This document shows, in pieces, positions 33,055 to 42,566 of a stretch of DNA of 64,000 bases. The translations under genes were made by a program, and so were the position numbers. Within the stretch, counting starts at the first letter, position 1. Every line of letters begins with the position of its first letter. A model generated the notes under the pieces. That model did not search any database. It was not told where the DNA came from and saw nothing but the letters and a program-made list of their open reading frames with translations. The DNA is from CAXXOK01 sp963674895 (GTDB lineage: Bacteria > Bacillota > Clostridia > Christensenellales > Aristaeellaceae): contig CAXXCY010000002.1 in assembly GCA_963674895.2 (NCBI GenBank), positions 682,001 to 746,000 on the forward strand. Reading direction: 5' to 3'.

Positions 33055-34182
33055 ATGGCAATGAAGGACGTAATGGGCATTATTTATACCGGAGAAAAGG
33101 ACAGTTTCCTGCGGGAGCTGACCATGCTTCGCGCGGTGGCCGCCGTGCCCGTGGCCGGGCGGTACCGCGTGATCGATTTTCTGGTTTCGAGCTTCGTGAA
33201 TTCCGATATTCCAAACGTCGGCGTGATTATGCAGAAGAATTACCACAGCCTGATGGACCATCTGGGCAGCGGCAAGGAGTGGGACCTGCACGGCAAGACC
33301 GACGGATTGTTTATCCTGCCGCCGTTTTTAACGTCGGAAAACAGCGGCGTGTATCCCGGGTCGCTGGACGCTTTATACGCAAACCTCGGCTATATCCGCC
33401 GCAGCCGGCAGGAGTATGCGCTTTTATGCAACAGCCTGATCATCTTCAACGCCGATTTCCGCGATATGGTGAAAACCTATGAGAAATCCGGCGCGGACGT
33501 CTGCATGATGTACTCCAAAAACCCCGATCTCCAGCGTTCGGAGTACGGCGTGTATTTGGATGTCGACGAGCAGGGCTTCGTCGTGGACCTGGAGATCGAC
33601 CCCACCAAGCCGCGTTACGAAAACACGTCGCTGGAAGTTACGCTGATGAAAAAGGACCTGCTGATCAACCTGATCGACCGCGGTGTGTCCCGCGGCTACC
33701 ACGACCTGATGCGCAACGTGTTCCAGCGTATGATCCGCGACGCGGGGCTGCGCGTGGCCGGGTACGAGTATCTGCGGCCCTGCTACCGCATCGACTCCAT
33801 CCAGAGCTACTTCAATTTCAACATGGAGGTCATCAAGCCGGAGATTCGCTACAGCCTGTTTTCCGACGACCGCCCCGTGTACACGAAGCTGCGCGACGAG
33901 ATGCCCGCCCGGTATCTGGAGAACGCGAAAATCTCGGATTCGATCGTGGCCGACGGCTGCATCGTGGACGCGAAGGTAAGCCACAGCGTGCTGTTCCGCG
34001 GCGTGAAAATCGGGAAGGGCGCGCACGTGAAGAACTGCATTATCATGCAGGACAGCGTTATCGAGGAAAACGCGGAGCTGGAAAACTGTATCCTGGATAA
34101 GCAGGCCGTGATCAAAAAGGGCGGCAAGCTGATCGGGCCGCCGTCCTATCCCATCGTGATTTCCAAGAATATGACGATTTGA
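33055..34182 (+). CDS. glgD: GlgD, regulatory/non-catalytic paralogue of GlgC
   Basis: 375 residues. Similar overall to GlgC, with the beta-helix (SHSVLFRGVKIGKGAHVKNC). The nucleotide-binding loop G-G-x-G-S-R-L is not present; the N-terminus runs MGIIYTGEKDSFLRELTMLR instead. In Firmicutes GlgC and GlgD form a heterotetramer whose activity and regulation depend on GlgD. I took the ATG at 33055, 8 bases after AGGGGG; an in-frame ATG at 33049 is too close. Confidence 0.92.
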   Translation: MAMKDVMGIIYTGEKDSFLRELTMLRAVAAVPVAGRYRVIDFLVSSFVNSDIPNVGVIMQKNYHSLMDHLGSGKEWDLHGKTDGLFILPPFLTSENSGVYPGSLDALYANLGYIRRSRQEYALLCNSLIIFNADFRDMVKTYEKSGADVCMMYSKNPDLQRSEYGVYLDVDEQGFVVDLEIDPTKPRYENTSLEVTLMKKDLLINLIDRGVSRGYHDLMRNVFQRMIRDAGLRVAGYEYLRPCYRIDSIQSYFNFNMEVIKPEIRYSLFSDDRPVYTKLRDEMPARYLENAKISDSIVADGCIVDAKVSHSVLFRGVKIGKGAHVKNCIIMQDSVIEENAELENCILDKQAVIKKGGKLIGPPSYPIVISKNMTI

Positions 34183-34237
34183 TCGGTTTACCTTGAGCAT
34201 TGGTGGGAATTCACTCTGATTAAAGGGAGAGGTATCA

Positions 34238-35677
34238 ATGAAAATTCTGTTTACCGCCAGCGAATGCGTGCCGTTTGTCAAGACCGGCGGCCTTGCGGAC
34301 GTGGTGGGTTCGCTTGCGTCGGTATTGGCAAAGGCCGGGCACGACGTGCGGGTCGTCCTGCCGATGTACACGGCCATCGATTTCCAGTGGCAGCAGAAGA
34401 TGGAGCACATGCTGCATTTTGAAGTGCAGCTTGGCTGGCGGCGGCAGTACTGCGGCGTGGAAACCCTTAAACACGACGGGGTCACCTATTATTTTCTGGA
34501 TAACAAGTACTACTTCGGCAGGCCGTACGTTTACGGGCTGGGCGGCGACGAATACGAGCGGTTCAGCTTTTTCTGCCGCGCCGTGCTAAACGCGCTACCT
34601 TTGATCGAGTTCCGGCCGGAGATCATCCATGCACACGACTGGCAGTCGGGTATGGTGCCGGCGCTTCTGAAAATCCAGTACCACCACCTGCCGTTTTACG
34701 AGCCTATCCGTACGGTGTTCACCATCCATAACCTCCAGTACCAGGGCATCTTCGGCATCAAAGAGGTACAGGACGTGATGGGGCTGGGCGACGGGCTGTG
34801 GAGCGCGGACAAGCTGGAATTTTCGGGCTGCGCCAACTTCATGAAAGCGGGGCTGGTGTATGCGGACATCATTACCACCGTCAGCCCCAGCTACGCCGAG
34901 GAGATCGCCACCGCCTATTACGGCGAGCGGCTTGACGGGCTGATCCGTTCGCGAAAGGACGCGCTCTTCGGCGTCCTCAACGGCATCGATATGGAGCTGT
35001 ATGATCCCGGGAACGACAGGCTGATTGCGCAGACGTATTCGGCGGAGGATATGTCCGGCAAGGCGGCCGATAAGGAAGCGCTGCAAAAGGAGCTGTCGCT
35101 GGAAGTCCGGGCGGACGTGCCGGTGATCGCGATGATCGGGCGGCTGACCAACCAGAAGGGGCTGGACCTGGTGGACTGCGTCCTGGGCGAGATGATGGCG
35201 GAGGACCTGCAGATAGCGGTTCTGGGCATGGGGGACGCCCGCTACACCAACCTTTTCAGCTGGGCGGAAACCAAGTACCGCGGCAAGCTGGCCGCGCGTT
35301 TCGCGATGGATAACGATCTGGCGCACAAGATCTACGCGGGCGCGGATTTCTTCCTGATGCCCTCGCTGTTTGAGCCCTGCGGTCTGAGCCAGCTGATCTC
35401 CATGCGCTACGGCACCGTGCCGATCGTACGCGAAACCGGCGGGCTGCGGGATACGGTGTTAAGCTACAACGAAGAGACCGGAAAGGGCAATGGCTTTACC
35501 TTCCGTGATTACAACGCGCACGATATGCTCGCGGTCATCCGCCGCGCGCTGGATTTCTACCGCAGCCGCCAAAAAATCGTCGCTACCCTGCGCAAGCGCG
35601 GCATGAAGGGGGACTATTCCTGGGCGCACAGCGCCAAGGAGTATGTTAGCCTCTATCGCAAGGCACTGGGCAAGTAA
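34238..35677 (+). CDS. glgA: Glycogen synthase (ADP-glucose type)
   Basis: Adds glucose from ADP-glucose to glycogen. 479 residues, GT5 family: the N-terminal KTGGLADVVGSL (ADP-glucose loop), HAHDWQSGM, the catalytic region IGRLTNQKGLDLV and the C-terminal EPCGLSQLISMRYGTVPIVRETGGL. AAAGGGAG lies 10 bases before ATG. Completes the glgBCDA operon; no glycogen phosphorylase is in the window. Confidence 0.96.
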   Translation: MKILFTASECVPFVKTGGLADVVGSLASVLAKAGHDVRVVLPMYTAIDFQWQQKMEHMLHFEVQLGWRRQYCGVETLKHDGVTYYFLDNKYYFGRPYVYGLGGDEYERFSFFCRAVLNALPLIEFRPEIIHAHDWQSGMVPALLKIQYHHLPFYEPIRTVFTIHNLQYQGIFGIKEVQDVMGLGDGLWSADKLEFSGCANFMKAGLVYADIITTVSPSYAEEIATAYYGERLDGLIRSRKDALFGVLNGIDMELYDPGNDRLIAQTYSAEDMSGKAADKEALQKELSLEVRADVPVIAMIGRLTNQKGLDLVDCVLGEMMAEDLQIAVLGMGDARYTNLFSWAETKYRGKLAARFAMDNDLAHKIYAGADFFLMPSLFEPCGLSQLISMRYGTVPIVRETGGLRDTVLSYNEETGKGNGFTFRDYNAHDMLAVIRRALDFYRSRQKIVATLRKRGMKGDYSWAHSAKEYVSLYRKALGK

Positions 35678-36235
35678 TTAAAATCGCAGGGATTTCACGC
35701 GCCGGGGAAGGGTTTTTACGACCGTCACCGCGATTCCCAGCTTGACCAGGTCGGGGACGATAAAGGGAATCACACACATCGACAGCGCCGCCGAAAGCCC
35801 GATCGCGCCGTAGGACCGGGCATAAAACAGCATGAACCATGCGGTGCCGAAACCATAGTACGCTAGCATACCGGCGAGCATGCCGAGGACCATCGGCCCC
35901 GTTTTCCCCCCGCTTCGCGCTGTGACCGGCCAATAGACGAGGGCGGCGAACAAAAACCCGATCAGGTAGCCGCCGGTGACGCCCGCAAGCATCCCGAAGC
36001 CGCCGCGAAAGCCGGAGAATACGGGGATGCCGGCCGCTCCGAGCAGCAGGTATAAAAGCACTGTCAGCGTACACCGCCTGCCGCCAAGCATTCCCATGGC
36101 AAGGAACAGGCCCAGCGTCTGCAGCGTGAACGGGATGGCCGAGGGAATGGATATCCAGGCGCAGACCGCGATCAGCACCGCGAACAGCGCGATAAGAACC
36201 ATGTCTTTTGTGGAGAGCTTCCCCACAGGCTTCAC
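35678..36235 (-). CDS. bioY: Biotin transporter BioY (ECF S component)
   Basis: 185 residues with about six membrane segments. BioY features include FTLQTLGLFLAMGMLGGRR and LLLGAAGIPVFSGFRGG. It provides biotin uptake with a shared or dedicated ECF energising module encoded elsewhere. The frame opens at 36274, but a TTG there would sit inside the promoter. GTG at 36235, just after GGAAAGGGG, is the likely start. Directly controlled by the operator at 36275. Confidence 0.92.
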   Translation of the reverse strand: MKPVGKLSTKDMVLIALFAVLIAVCAWISIPSAIPFTLQTLGLFLAMGMLGGRRCTLTVLLYLLLGAAGIPVFSGFRGGFGMLAGVTGGYLIGFLFAALVYWPVTARSGGKTGPMVLGMLAGMLAYYGFGTAWFMLFYARSYGAIGLSAALSMCVIPFIVPDLVKLGIAVTVVKTLPRRVKSLRF

Positions 36236-36252
36236 GCCCCTTTCCGATCCGC

Positions 36253-36281
36253 ACAATAGCAGAGAATCCGTCAATTGTCAA
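36253..36281 (-). promoter_or_regulatory. Promoter of bioY
   Basis: On the minus strand: TTGACA (36281-36276), a 17-base spacer and TATTGT (36258-36253). The expected transcription start is about 10 bases before the ribosome-binding site, so the leader is very short. The -35 box is inside the palindrome. Confidence 0.8.
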
Positions 36282-36307
36282 CCAAATTATCATAATTTAG
36301 TTGACAA
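36275..36307. promoter_or_regulatory. BirA-type biotin operator
   Basis: A 33-bp near-perfect palindrome. TTGTCAAC and GTTGACAA are the outer arms, and the inner 17 bases contain a second palindrome (AAATTAT C ATAATTT). Arm sequence and spacing match BirA boxes of Firmicutes in my recollection. It overlaps the -35 box of bioY, which fits repression by holo-BirA. Confidence 0.8.
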
Positions 36308-36325
36308 TAAACCGCGAGACGTACC

Positions 36326-36553
36326 ATGAGCTTGGAACAATGCTGGCTGTCCGTACGGGCTGTGCCCGAAACGCCGGGGGCTCCGGCGGATATAGCCCGG
36401 TGGGAATTGGAACAGGAGAATGCGGACTGCGCCCTGACCATATAGGAAGGGATGGGCGGCAGCTGTGAGATTTCGGATGGCAAGGCGAGGCTGATCATGC
36501 AGATGCGGCAAAACGATGTGATTCGCATCGTCATCCGAAAAAACACGCGCTAG
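36326..36553 (+). pseudogene. Possible decayed ORF with an internal TAG
   Basis: Frame 36326-36553 reads 39 codons, a TAG at 36443-36445, then 35 codons to a TAG at 36551. The second half (CEISDGKARLIMQMRQNDVI) is beta-strand-like and looks coding. TAG is a normal stop elsewhere in the window, so this is a point-mutated gene remnant, a sequence error, or chance. No ribosome-binding site at the first ATG. Part of the 527-base gap between the bioY operator and rimP. Confidence 0.25.
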
Positions 36554-36599
36554 CGCCTCCTGTTTTCTGTTTATTTCCGCTTGGAAACGGCTGAAATGC

Positions 36600-36628
36600 T
36601 TGTGTTTCACAGCATACTATGCTATACT
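36600..36628 (+). promoter_or_regulatory. Promoter and structured leader start of the rimP operon
   Basis: TTGTGT at 36600-36605, a 17-base spacer and TATACT at 36623-36628. The following ~210-base leader to rimP (36841) holds an AACCG..CGGTT nested stem (about 36730-36776) and a GAGAGAGGC..GCCGCTC hairpin with TTTTT (36789-36816) that may act as an attenuator. Confidence 0.5.
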
Positions 36629-36840
36629 CAACGTGTTTTCACGCGCTTTTTGTTGTTTTTTAAGGATCAAGCATTTCAGAAAGAAGGGTTTATCGAAAGA
36701 GTGGCTATTGCTTCCTTTGCCGCCGGGCGGAAAAACCGCAGGAACCGTAAGGTTCTTGGATTTACGGTTTTCCGATACCGCGTGGTGGAGAGAGGCGATA
36801 GTGGGCCGCTCTTTTTGATTGCTTTTTGAGGGATGAACCG

Positions 36841-37311
36841 GTGAAACAGGGAAAATCCCAGCTGCAAGCCGCGCAGGAGATTGCCGCCGGCGCGGCGCTC
36901 CGGCACGGCGTGGAACTGGTGGAGGTCACCCTGCAGCAGGAAGCGGACGGCATGGCGCTTTGCATCTATATCGACGTGGAAGGCGGCGTGACGATCGACG
37001 ACTGCGAGCGCTTCCACAAGGCCGTGCAGCCGCTGCTGGAAGATATCGCGTATGATTATCTCGAGGTATCCAGCCCCGGTGCGGACCGTCCCGTGAAAAC
37101 CCAGCGCGATTTTGAAAAGCGCCGGGGGGACAAGGTGGAGGTCAGGCTGTTTGCAAAGCTCGACGGTGTGAAGCAGTTTACGGGCACGCTGGACGCGATG
37201 GACGAGACAAGCGTCGCCATTACGGGGGCGGACGGCGAGACGAGAACCTTTCCGCGCAAAGCGGTCGCATTGATCAAACCGGTCGTCGAACCCATAGAGA
37301 ATGAAGAATAG
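36841..37311 (+). CDS. rimP: Ribosome maturation factor RimP
   Basis: Needed for 30S subunit assembly. 156 residues; the GTG at 36841 is chosen because GAGGGAT lies 6-7 bases upstream, though the frame reaches back to a TTG at 36826. The N-terminal domain contains ELVEVTLQQEADGMALCIYI and CERFHKAVQPLLE, plus DYLEVSSPGADRPVK. A C-terminal SH3-like beta domain follows. First gene of the classic rimP-nusA-infB operon. Confidence 0.95.
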   Translation: MKQGKSQLQAAQEIAAGAALRHGVELVEVTLQQEADGMALCIYIDVEGGVTIDDCERFHKAVQPLLEDIAYDYLEVSSPGADRPVKTQRDFEKRRGDKVEVRLFAKLDGVKQFTGTLDAMDETSVAITGADGETRTFPRKAVALIKPVVEPIENEE

Positions 37312-37335
37312 ACAGGATAGATAGGAGTTTTGGGT

Positions 37336-38575
37336 ATGGCAGCAAAGAAGATGCAAATCGAAAATCGTGAAAGAGAAATTATCAACGCGGTTCACATGCT
37401 CGCGTCGGAGAAGGATATCAGCGAGGATTTGCTGTTCAATGCCATTGAGGAAGCGCTGAAGGCCGCCTACAAGCGCAACGTCGCGCGCTTTGAAGCCCCG
37501 CCGGCGAACCTGTCGGTCACCCTGGACCGGCGTACGGGCGTGGCGCAGGTGTTCGCGCGCAAGCTGATCACCGAAGAGGTGGAGGATCCCTCCGTGCAGA
37601 TTACGCTGGAGGACGCCCGCAAAATCCGCCCCGATTACCAGGTCGGCGATATCGCGGAGATCGACGTAACGCCCACGGGCTTTCTGCGCACCGCTGCGCA
37701 GACCGCCAAGCAGGTGATCATCCAGCGCATCCGCGAAGCCGAGCAGGGCAAGATTTACGACGAGTATTCCGAAAAGGAAAACGAGATTTTGACCGCCATC
37801 GTACAGCGTGTGGAGACCAACGCCGTCTATGTGGAGCTCGGGCGCACAGAGGGGATTCTGGAGCGCAGCGAGTGGATTCCCGGAGAGGAATACCACACCG
37901 ACGACCATATCAAGGTGTACGTGCTGGAGGTAAACCGCTCCGGCCGCGAAATGATCCGCGGGCCGCAGGTGCGCGTCAGCCGCGTGCATCCGGGGCTGGT
38001 TAAGCGCCTGTTCGAGATGGAAGTGCCGGAGATCGCCGCGGGCATCGTGCAGGTGAAATCCATCGCGCGCGAGGCCGGCAGCCGCACCAAGATGGCCGTC
38101 TATTCCACCGACGCCGTGATCGATCCCGTCGGCGCGTGCGTCGGCCCGCGCGGCAACCGCGTGGACAAGGTGGTCACCGAGCTTCGCAACGAGAAGATCG
38201 ACATCATCAAATGGTCGCCCGACCCGGCGGAGTTCATCGCCAACGCGCTCAATCCCGCGCATGTGCTGAGTGTCTTTATCGCCGAGGACGAGAAAGCCTG
38301 CCGCGTCGTCGTGCCGGACAACCAGCTGAGCCTGGCCATCGGCAAGGAAGGGCAGAACGCCCGCCTGGCGGCGAAGCTCACGGGCTGGCGCATCGATATC
38401 AAAAGCCAGTCGCAGGCCGTGGAAATGTTTGAACTGCCCACCGAGGCCTACGAAGAACCCATGGGCTTTCAGGAATACGTTCGAAAATCCCGACGCGGTG
38501 TTCGATCCCGACGCCGGAATTCCGGAACTCAAGGACATCGAACTGGAGTCCGACGACGAGGACGACACGCTGTAA
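37336..38575 (+). CDS. nusA: Transcription factor NusA, C-terminus frameshifted
   Basis: RNA polymerase-associated elongation/termination factor. From ATG 37336 (after ATAGGAG) the protein has the N-terminal polymerase-binding domain, an S1 domain (QRVETNAVYVELGRTEGIL), and KH1 and KH2 (IDPVGACVGPRGNRV; LAIGKEGQNARLAAKLTG). Near 38479 the frame runs off into an arginine-rich tail to 38751. Dropping one base (likely G38479) gives EYFENPDAVFDPDAG, an acidic tail and a stop at 38575. The corrected protein is about 412 residues, a normal short NusA. It is probably a sequencing or assembly error. Confidence 0.93.
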
Positions 38576-38590
38576 CCAGGGAGTGTATCA

Positions 38591-38887
38591 ATGCCGCAGA
38601 AACCCCGAAAGATTCCCATGCGCATGTGCGTAGGGTGCCGCGAAATGAAGCCCAAGAAGGAGCTTCTGCGCGCGGTGCGCTCGCCCGAAGGCGCGGTCAC
38701 GCTGGACGGGACCGGCAAAAAGGCCGGCCGCGGCGCCTACGTATGCTTTGACGCCGCCTGTCTGCGCCGCGCGCTCAAGCAAAAGCAGCTCGACCGCGCG
38801 TTGGAAACCCGCCTGAGCGAGGAGGAAACCGTGCAGGCGCTTACCGAAACGATGGAACGGCTGCTGCGCGGGGAGGATGCGCCTTGA
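38591..38887 (+). CDS. YlxR/RnpM family RNA-binding protein (DUF448)
   Basis: 98 residues. The family pattern MRMCVGCREMKPKKELLRAV is at the start, and GTGKKAGRGAYVCFDAACL follows. YlxR proteins of this family have been described as RNA-binding and, as RnpM, as modulating RNase P. It lies in its standard position between nusA and ylxQ with a 4-base overlap to the next start. Confidence 0.92.
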   Translation: MPQKPRKIPMRMCVGCREMKPKKELLRAVRSPEGAVTLDGTGKKAGRGAYVCFDAACLRRALKQKQLDRALETRLSEEETVQALTETMERLLRGEDAP

Positions 38888-39269
38888 CGGAACAGGAAAT
38901 TCGCAGGCTCAGGGGCTTCCTGGGGCTCTGCCACCGGGCAGGACAGGTGATCCTCGGGCAGGACGCGTGCGTGGACGCCGTGCGCAGGAATCAGGCGGCG
39001 CTCGTGCTGCTGGATGAAGGAAGCTCGGACGTCTCTAAAAAACGCTTCCGGACCGCCTGCCACAAGCCACCATGTCCCCGCTGTACGGTACGCCGAAGGA
39101 CCTCATCGCGCAAGCGCTGGGCAAGAGCGGCCGGATGGCCGCCGCGGTGCGGCCGGGCACGATGGCACAGAAGCTGAAAGAACTCGTCCGGGATGAAATG
39201 ATGACCAACGGTAAACCTGAAACCGATCCAATCGATAACAGTGCAAATATTGCGGGGGTGCGAGCATAA
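38884..39269 (+). CDS. L7Ae-family protein YlxQ, frameshifted
   Basis: Small ribosome/RNA-associated protein of the L7Ae/L30e/S12e/Gadd45 family, about 127 residues when repaired. The first frame reads FLGLCHRAGQVILGQDACVDAV. After TACHK the frame is lost, and it resumes with PLYGTPKDLIAQALGKSGR. Adding up, two extra bases would explain it: one C at 39067 and one in the CCCC at 39076-39079 (giving HKHHVPLYGT); one missing base is the alternative. Standard operon position between ylxR and infB. Confidence 0.8.
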
Positions 39270-39272
39270 AAC

Positions 39273-42106
39273 ATGACCAAAACCAATCTCAAAGATGCGA
39301 CCAAGGATCTTCTCCAAAGTTCGGAATCCGTGATGGAAAGCGTCGCGGATGTCCGCAAGGGCGCCGATATCCTGATGCACATGCTGCGAAAACTGGAAAA
39401 CCAGTACGTGCGCGAGGAAGAGATACGCCGGGAAGAGGAGATGCTTGCCGAGCAGGAACGCCTGGCACAGACGCATACCAAGGCATATACGATGCCCGAT
39501 TCCGAGGAGGAAGCCGCGTCTCAGGCGGCTGCGGAAACCAGTGCCTCCGGAGGAGAAGCAGGCGCCTGCGGCCCAGGAAGCAGCCCCGCCCACCGAAGAC
39601 GCCCCCGTGCAGGCGGTGCAGGAGGAGGCGGAAACGGCGCCCGCGCCCGAACCCGCGCCCGAGCCGCAGAAGATCGTCAAAAAGCCGAAGGCCGAACAGT
39701 CTGCGCCCACCCCCCGCAGCCCGGTCCAACGACCGTCGGCTCCCGCTACGCCCGCTACGCCGCAGCGGCCCTTCGGCCGCCCGGCGAACCCGCAGGGTCC
39801 GTACGGCCGTCCGGCAAACCCGCAGGGCCAGTACGGCAGACCCGCCAACCCGGCGAACGCTGCCGGCCCGCAGCGGCCTTTCGGCCGCCCCGGCGAATCC
39901 GCAGCGGCCCGTATGGACCGACCGGCGAACCCGCAGGGCCCGTACGGACGTCCGGCAAACCCGCAGGGGCAAGGCCCGTACGGCAGACCAGCGAATCCGC
40001 AGGGTCCGTTTGGCCGCCCGGCGAACCCACAGGGTCCGTTTGGCCGCCCGGCGAATGCGCAGGGTTCGTTCGGCCGTCCGGCGAATGCGCAAGGAGGCCG
40101 TCCCGCGCCCGGCCGCGCGCCCGCCGCGCCGGAGATTGCGCCGGCGCAGGGCAAGGAGCGCGTCAGCAACTACGATCCCAATAAGAAAAGCTATGTCAAC
40201 CGCCGCCGGGACGCCGAGCGGACGAATGTCAACCGCAAGCACATGTCCCGGCAGACCCAGCACGGAGGCTTTGAAGACGAGGTCATCCGCGGCGGCCGCC
40301 GCGCGCGCGCCAGGAAACCCAGCGCGCAGCAGATGATGGCGCCGATCCGGATTGAAAAGGCGTTGATGAACACGGAAACGATTACCGTCAAGGAGTTGAC
40401 CGAGCGCATCGGCAAGCCCGCGGGCGATATTTTGAAAAAACTCCTGATGCTGGGCATGATGGCCAACATCAACTCGGAGTTAGATTTTGACACCGCGAGC
40501 CTCGTGTGCTCGGAGTTCGGCGTGGAACTGGAAATGAAGCTGGACAGGACCGCCGAGGACGCGCTCACCGAAACCGACGTGGAAGACGCGGAGGAGGATT
40601 TGGTGCCGCGCCCGCCGGTCATCACCATCATGGGCCACGTCGACCACGGAAAAACCTCGTTGCTGGACTACATCCGCAATACCAAGGTCACCCTGGGCGA
40701 AGCGGGCGGCATTACCCAGCATATCGGCGCGTATACCGTGGATGTGAACGGCCATACGATCACCTTCCTGGATACGCCGGGCCATGAGGCGTTTACCGCC
40801 ATGCGCGCCCGCGGCACGCAGTCCACGGACATCGCGGTGCTCGTGGTCGCCGCAGACGACGGCGTGATGCCGCAGACCGTGGAATCCATCAACCACGCCA
40901 AGGCGTCGGACGTGCCCATCATCGTGGCGATCAACAAGATGGACAAGGAAAACGCCAATCCCGAACGCATCAAGCAGGATTTGACCGCCTATAACCTCGT
41001 ACCCGAGGAATGGGGCGGAGAAACGATCATGGTCCCCGTCAGCGCCATCACGGGCGACGGCATCGATACGCTGCTGGAGATGATTCTCCTCCAGGCCGAC
41101 GTGCTGCAGCTGCGCGCCAACCCTGACCGCATGGCCAAGGGCGTGATCATCGAAGCGAAGCTGGACAAGGCGCGCGGGCCGCTGGCGACGGTGCTTCTGC
41201 AAAACGGCACGCTGCATGTGGGCGACAATATCGTGGTCGGCACGGCCAGCGGCCGCGTGCGCGCGATGATCAACGACCGCGGCGAGCGCGTGGACGAAGC
41301 CGGGCCCTCGATGCCCGTGGAAGTGATGGGCTTTTCCGAGGTTCCGACCGCGGGCGACGATATGATGGCCGTATCCGACGATCATCTGGGCCGCCAGGTG
41401 GCGCAGGAGCGCACGGACAAGCTTAAGGCCGCCCGCGCCGCAAGCGCGACAGAAGGTGACGCTGGACAACCTCTTTACCCAGATCGACCAGGGCAAGGTC
41501 GTCAACCTGAACCTGATCATCAAGGCCGACGTCCAGGGCTCTGTGGAAGCCGTCAAGCAGGCGCTGGAGAAGCTTTCAAACGACCAGATTACCGTGCGCG
41601 TGCTCCACTCCGGCGTAGGCGCCGTGACCATGCACGACGTGAACCTCGCGTCCGCGTTTGACGCCATCATTATCGGCTTCAATATCCGCCCCGATACCAA
41701 CGCCCGCGCCGCCGCCGAAAAGGAGGGCGTGGACATCCGCCTCTACCGCATCATCTATCAGGCGATCGAGGATGTGGAAAAGGCCATGAAGGGGCTGCTG
41801 GAGCCGGAATTCAAGGAAGTATTCCTGGGGCAGGCGGAAATCCGCAGCATCTTCCACATCACGGGCGCGGGCACGGTTGCCGGCTGCTACGTGACCGACG
41901 GCAAGCTCCAGCGCAACGCGCAGGTGCGCCTGCTGCGCGACAACGTGGTCGTTTTCGAAGGCAAGCTCTCCTCCCTCAAACGCTTCAAGGACGACGCCAA
42001 GGAAGTGGCGCAGGGCTTTGAATGCGGCGTCAGCCTGGACGGATACAACGATATCAAGGAAGGCGACGCGATCGAGTGCTTCGTCATGGAAGAGATCGAG
42101 CGGTAA
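39273..42106 (+). CDS. infB: Translation initiation factor IF-2, two apparent +1 frameshifts
   Basis: GTPase that brings fMet-tRNA to the 30S subunit. Repaired length is about 943 residues. A first-frame N-terminal domain runs from 39273. It shifts near 39538-39540 (removing one base gives ETVPPEEKQAPAAQ). A Pro/Gln/Gly-rich linker with repeated GRPANPQGPY-like units follows (about 39760-40100), then the IF2N domain and the G domain (MGHVDHGKTSLLDYI, DTPGHEAFTAMRARG, NKMDKENANP). A second shift near 41449 (one extra A) restores QKVTLDNLFTQI and domains III-IV. It is probably functional with sequence errors. Confidence 0.93.
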
Positions 42107-42200
42107 GTAGCAGGCGAACGCTAATTCAATCAGCGTTTGCCAGAACCGGACCAACATGAAAAACCGATCCTTAGCTTGGAATTCTTATAGGTGAAGAATA

Positions 42201-42566
42201 TTGAACAACCAGCGCATTGACAGAATCAACGAAGAAGTGAAGCGTCACGTGGACGCGATACTCCGCGAGGAGCTGCACGACCCGCGGGTGAAAGGCACAT
42301 TCAGCGTAACCCGCGCGGAGGTGACGCGCGACCTGCGTTTCGCTAAAATCTACGTCAGCGTTTTGAACGACGAGGACCGCGCCGCCATGATGGACGCCCT
42401 GAAAAAGGCGGCGGGTTTTGTACGCAGCCGGCTCGGCAAACGGATGATTATCCGGTACGCGCCCGAAATCCTGTTCGAGCAGGACAACAACATCGAGTAC
42501 GGCATTCATATCGGGGATATGCTCAAAAAAGTGCAGGCGGAGGAGAGCCCCCATGAAAACGGATAA
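42201..42566 (+). CDS. rbfA: Ribosome-binding factor A
   Basis: Assembly factor for the 30S subunit. 121 residues; the TTG at 42201 with AGGTGAAG upstream is the start. Seen: RIDRINEEVKRHVDAILREELHD, FSVTRAEVTRDLRFAKIYVSVL and the KH-like C-terminal half (RSRLGKRMIIRYAPEILFE). Position after infB is standard. It overlaps the next gene by 14 bases. Confidence 0.95.
   Translation: MNNQRIDRINEEVKRHVDAILREELHDPRVKGTFSVTRAEVTRDLRFAKIYVSVLNDEDRAAMMDALKKAAGFVRSRLGKRMIIRYAPEILFEQDNNIEYGIHIGDMLKKVQAEESPHENG

Noticed and set aside
36326..36553. TAG read as an amino acid (code change)
   Set aside because: Aspartate kinase, the M1-like gene and other intact genes end in TAG at the expected place.
39760..40110. 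CRISPR-like or satellite repeat
   Set aside because: The repeats are in-frame GRPANPQG codons inside infB with no unique spacers.
38470..41460. Programmed +1 frameshifting in nusA, ylxQ and infB
   Set aside because: No shared slippery motif is visible at the sites, and several independent sites in one operon are better explained by sequence error.
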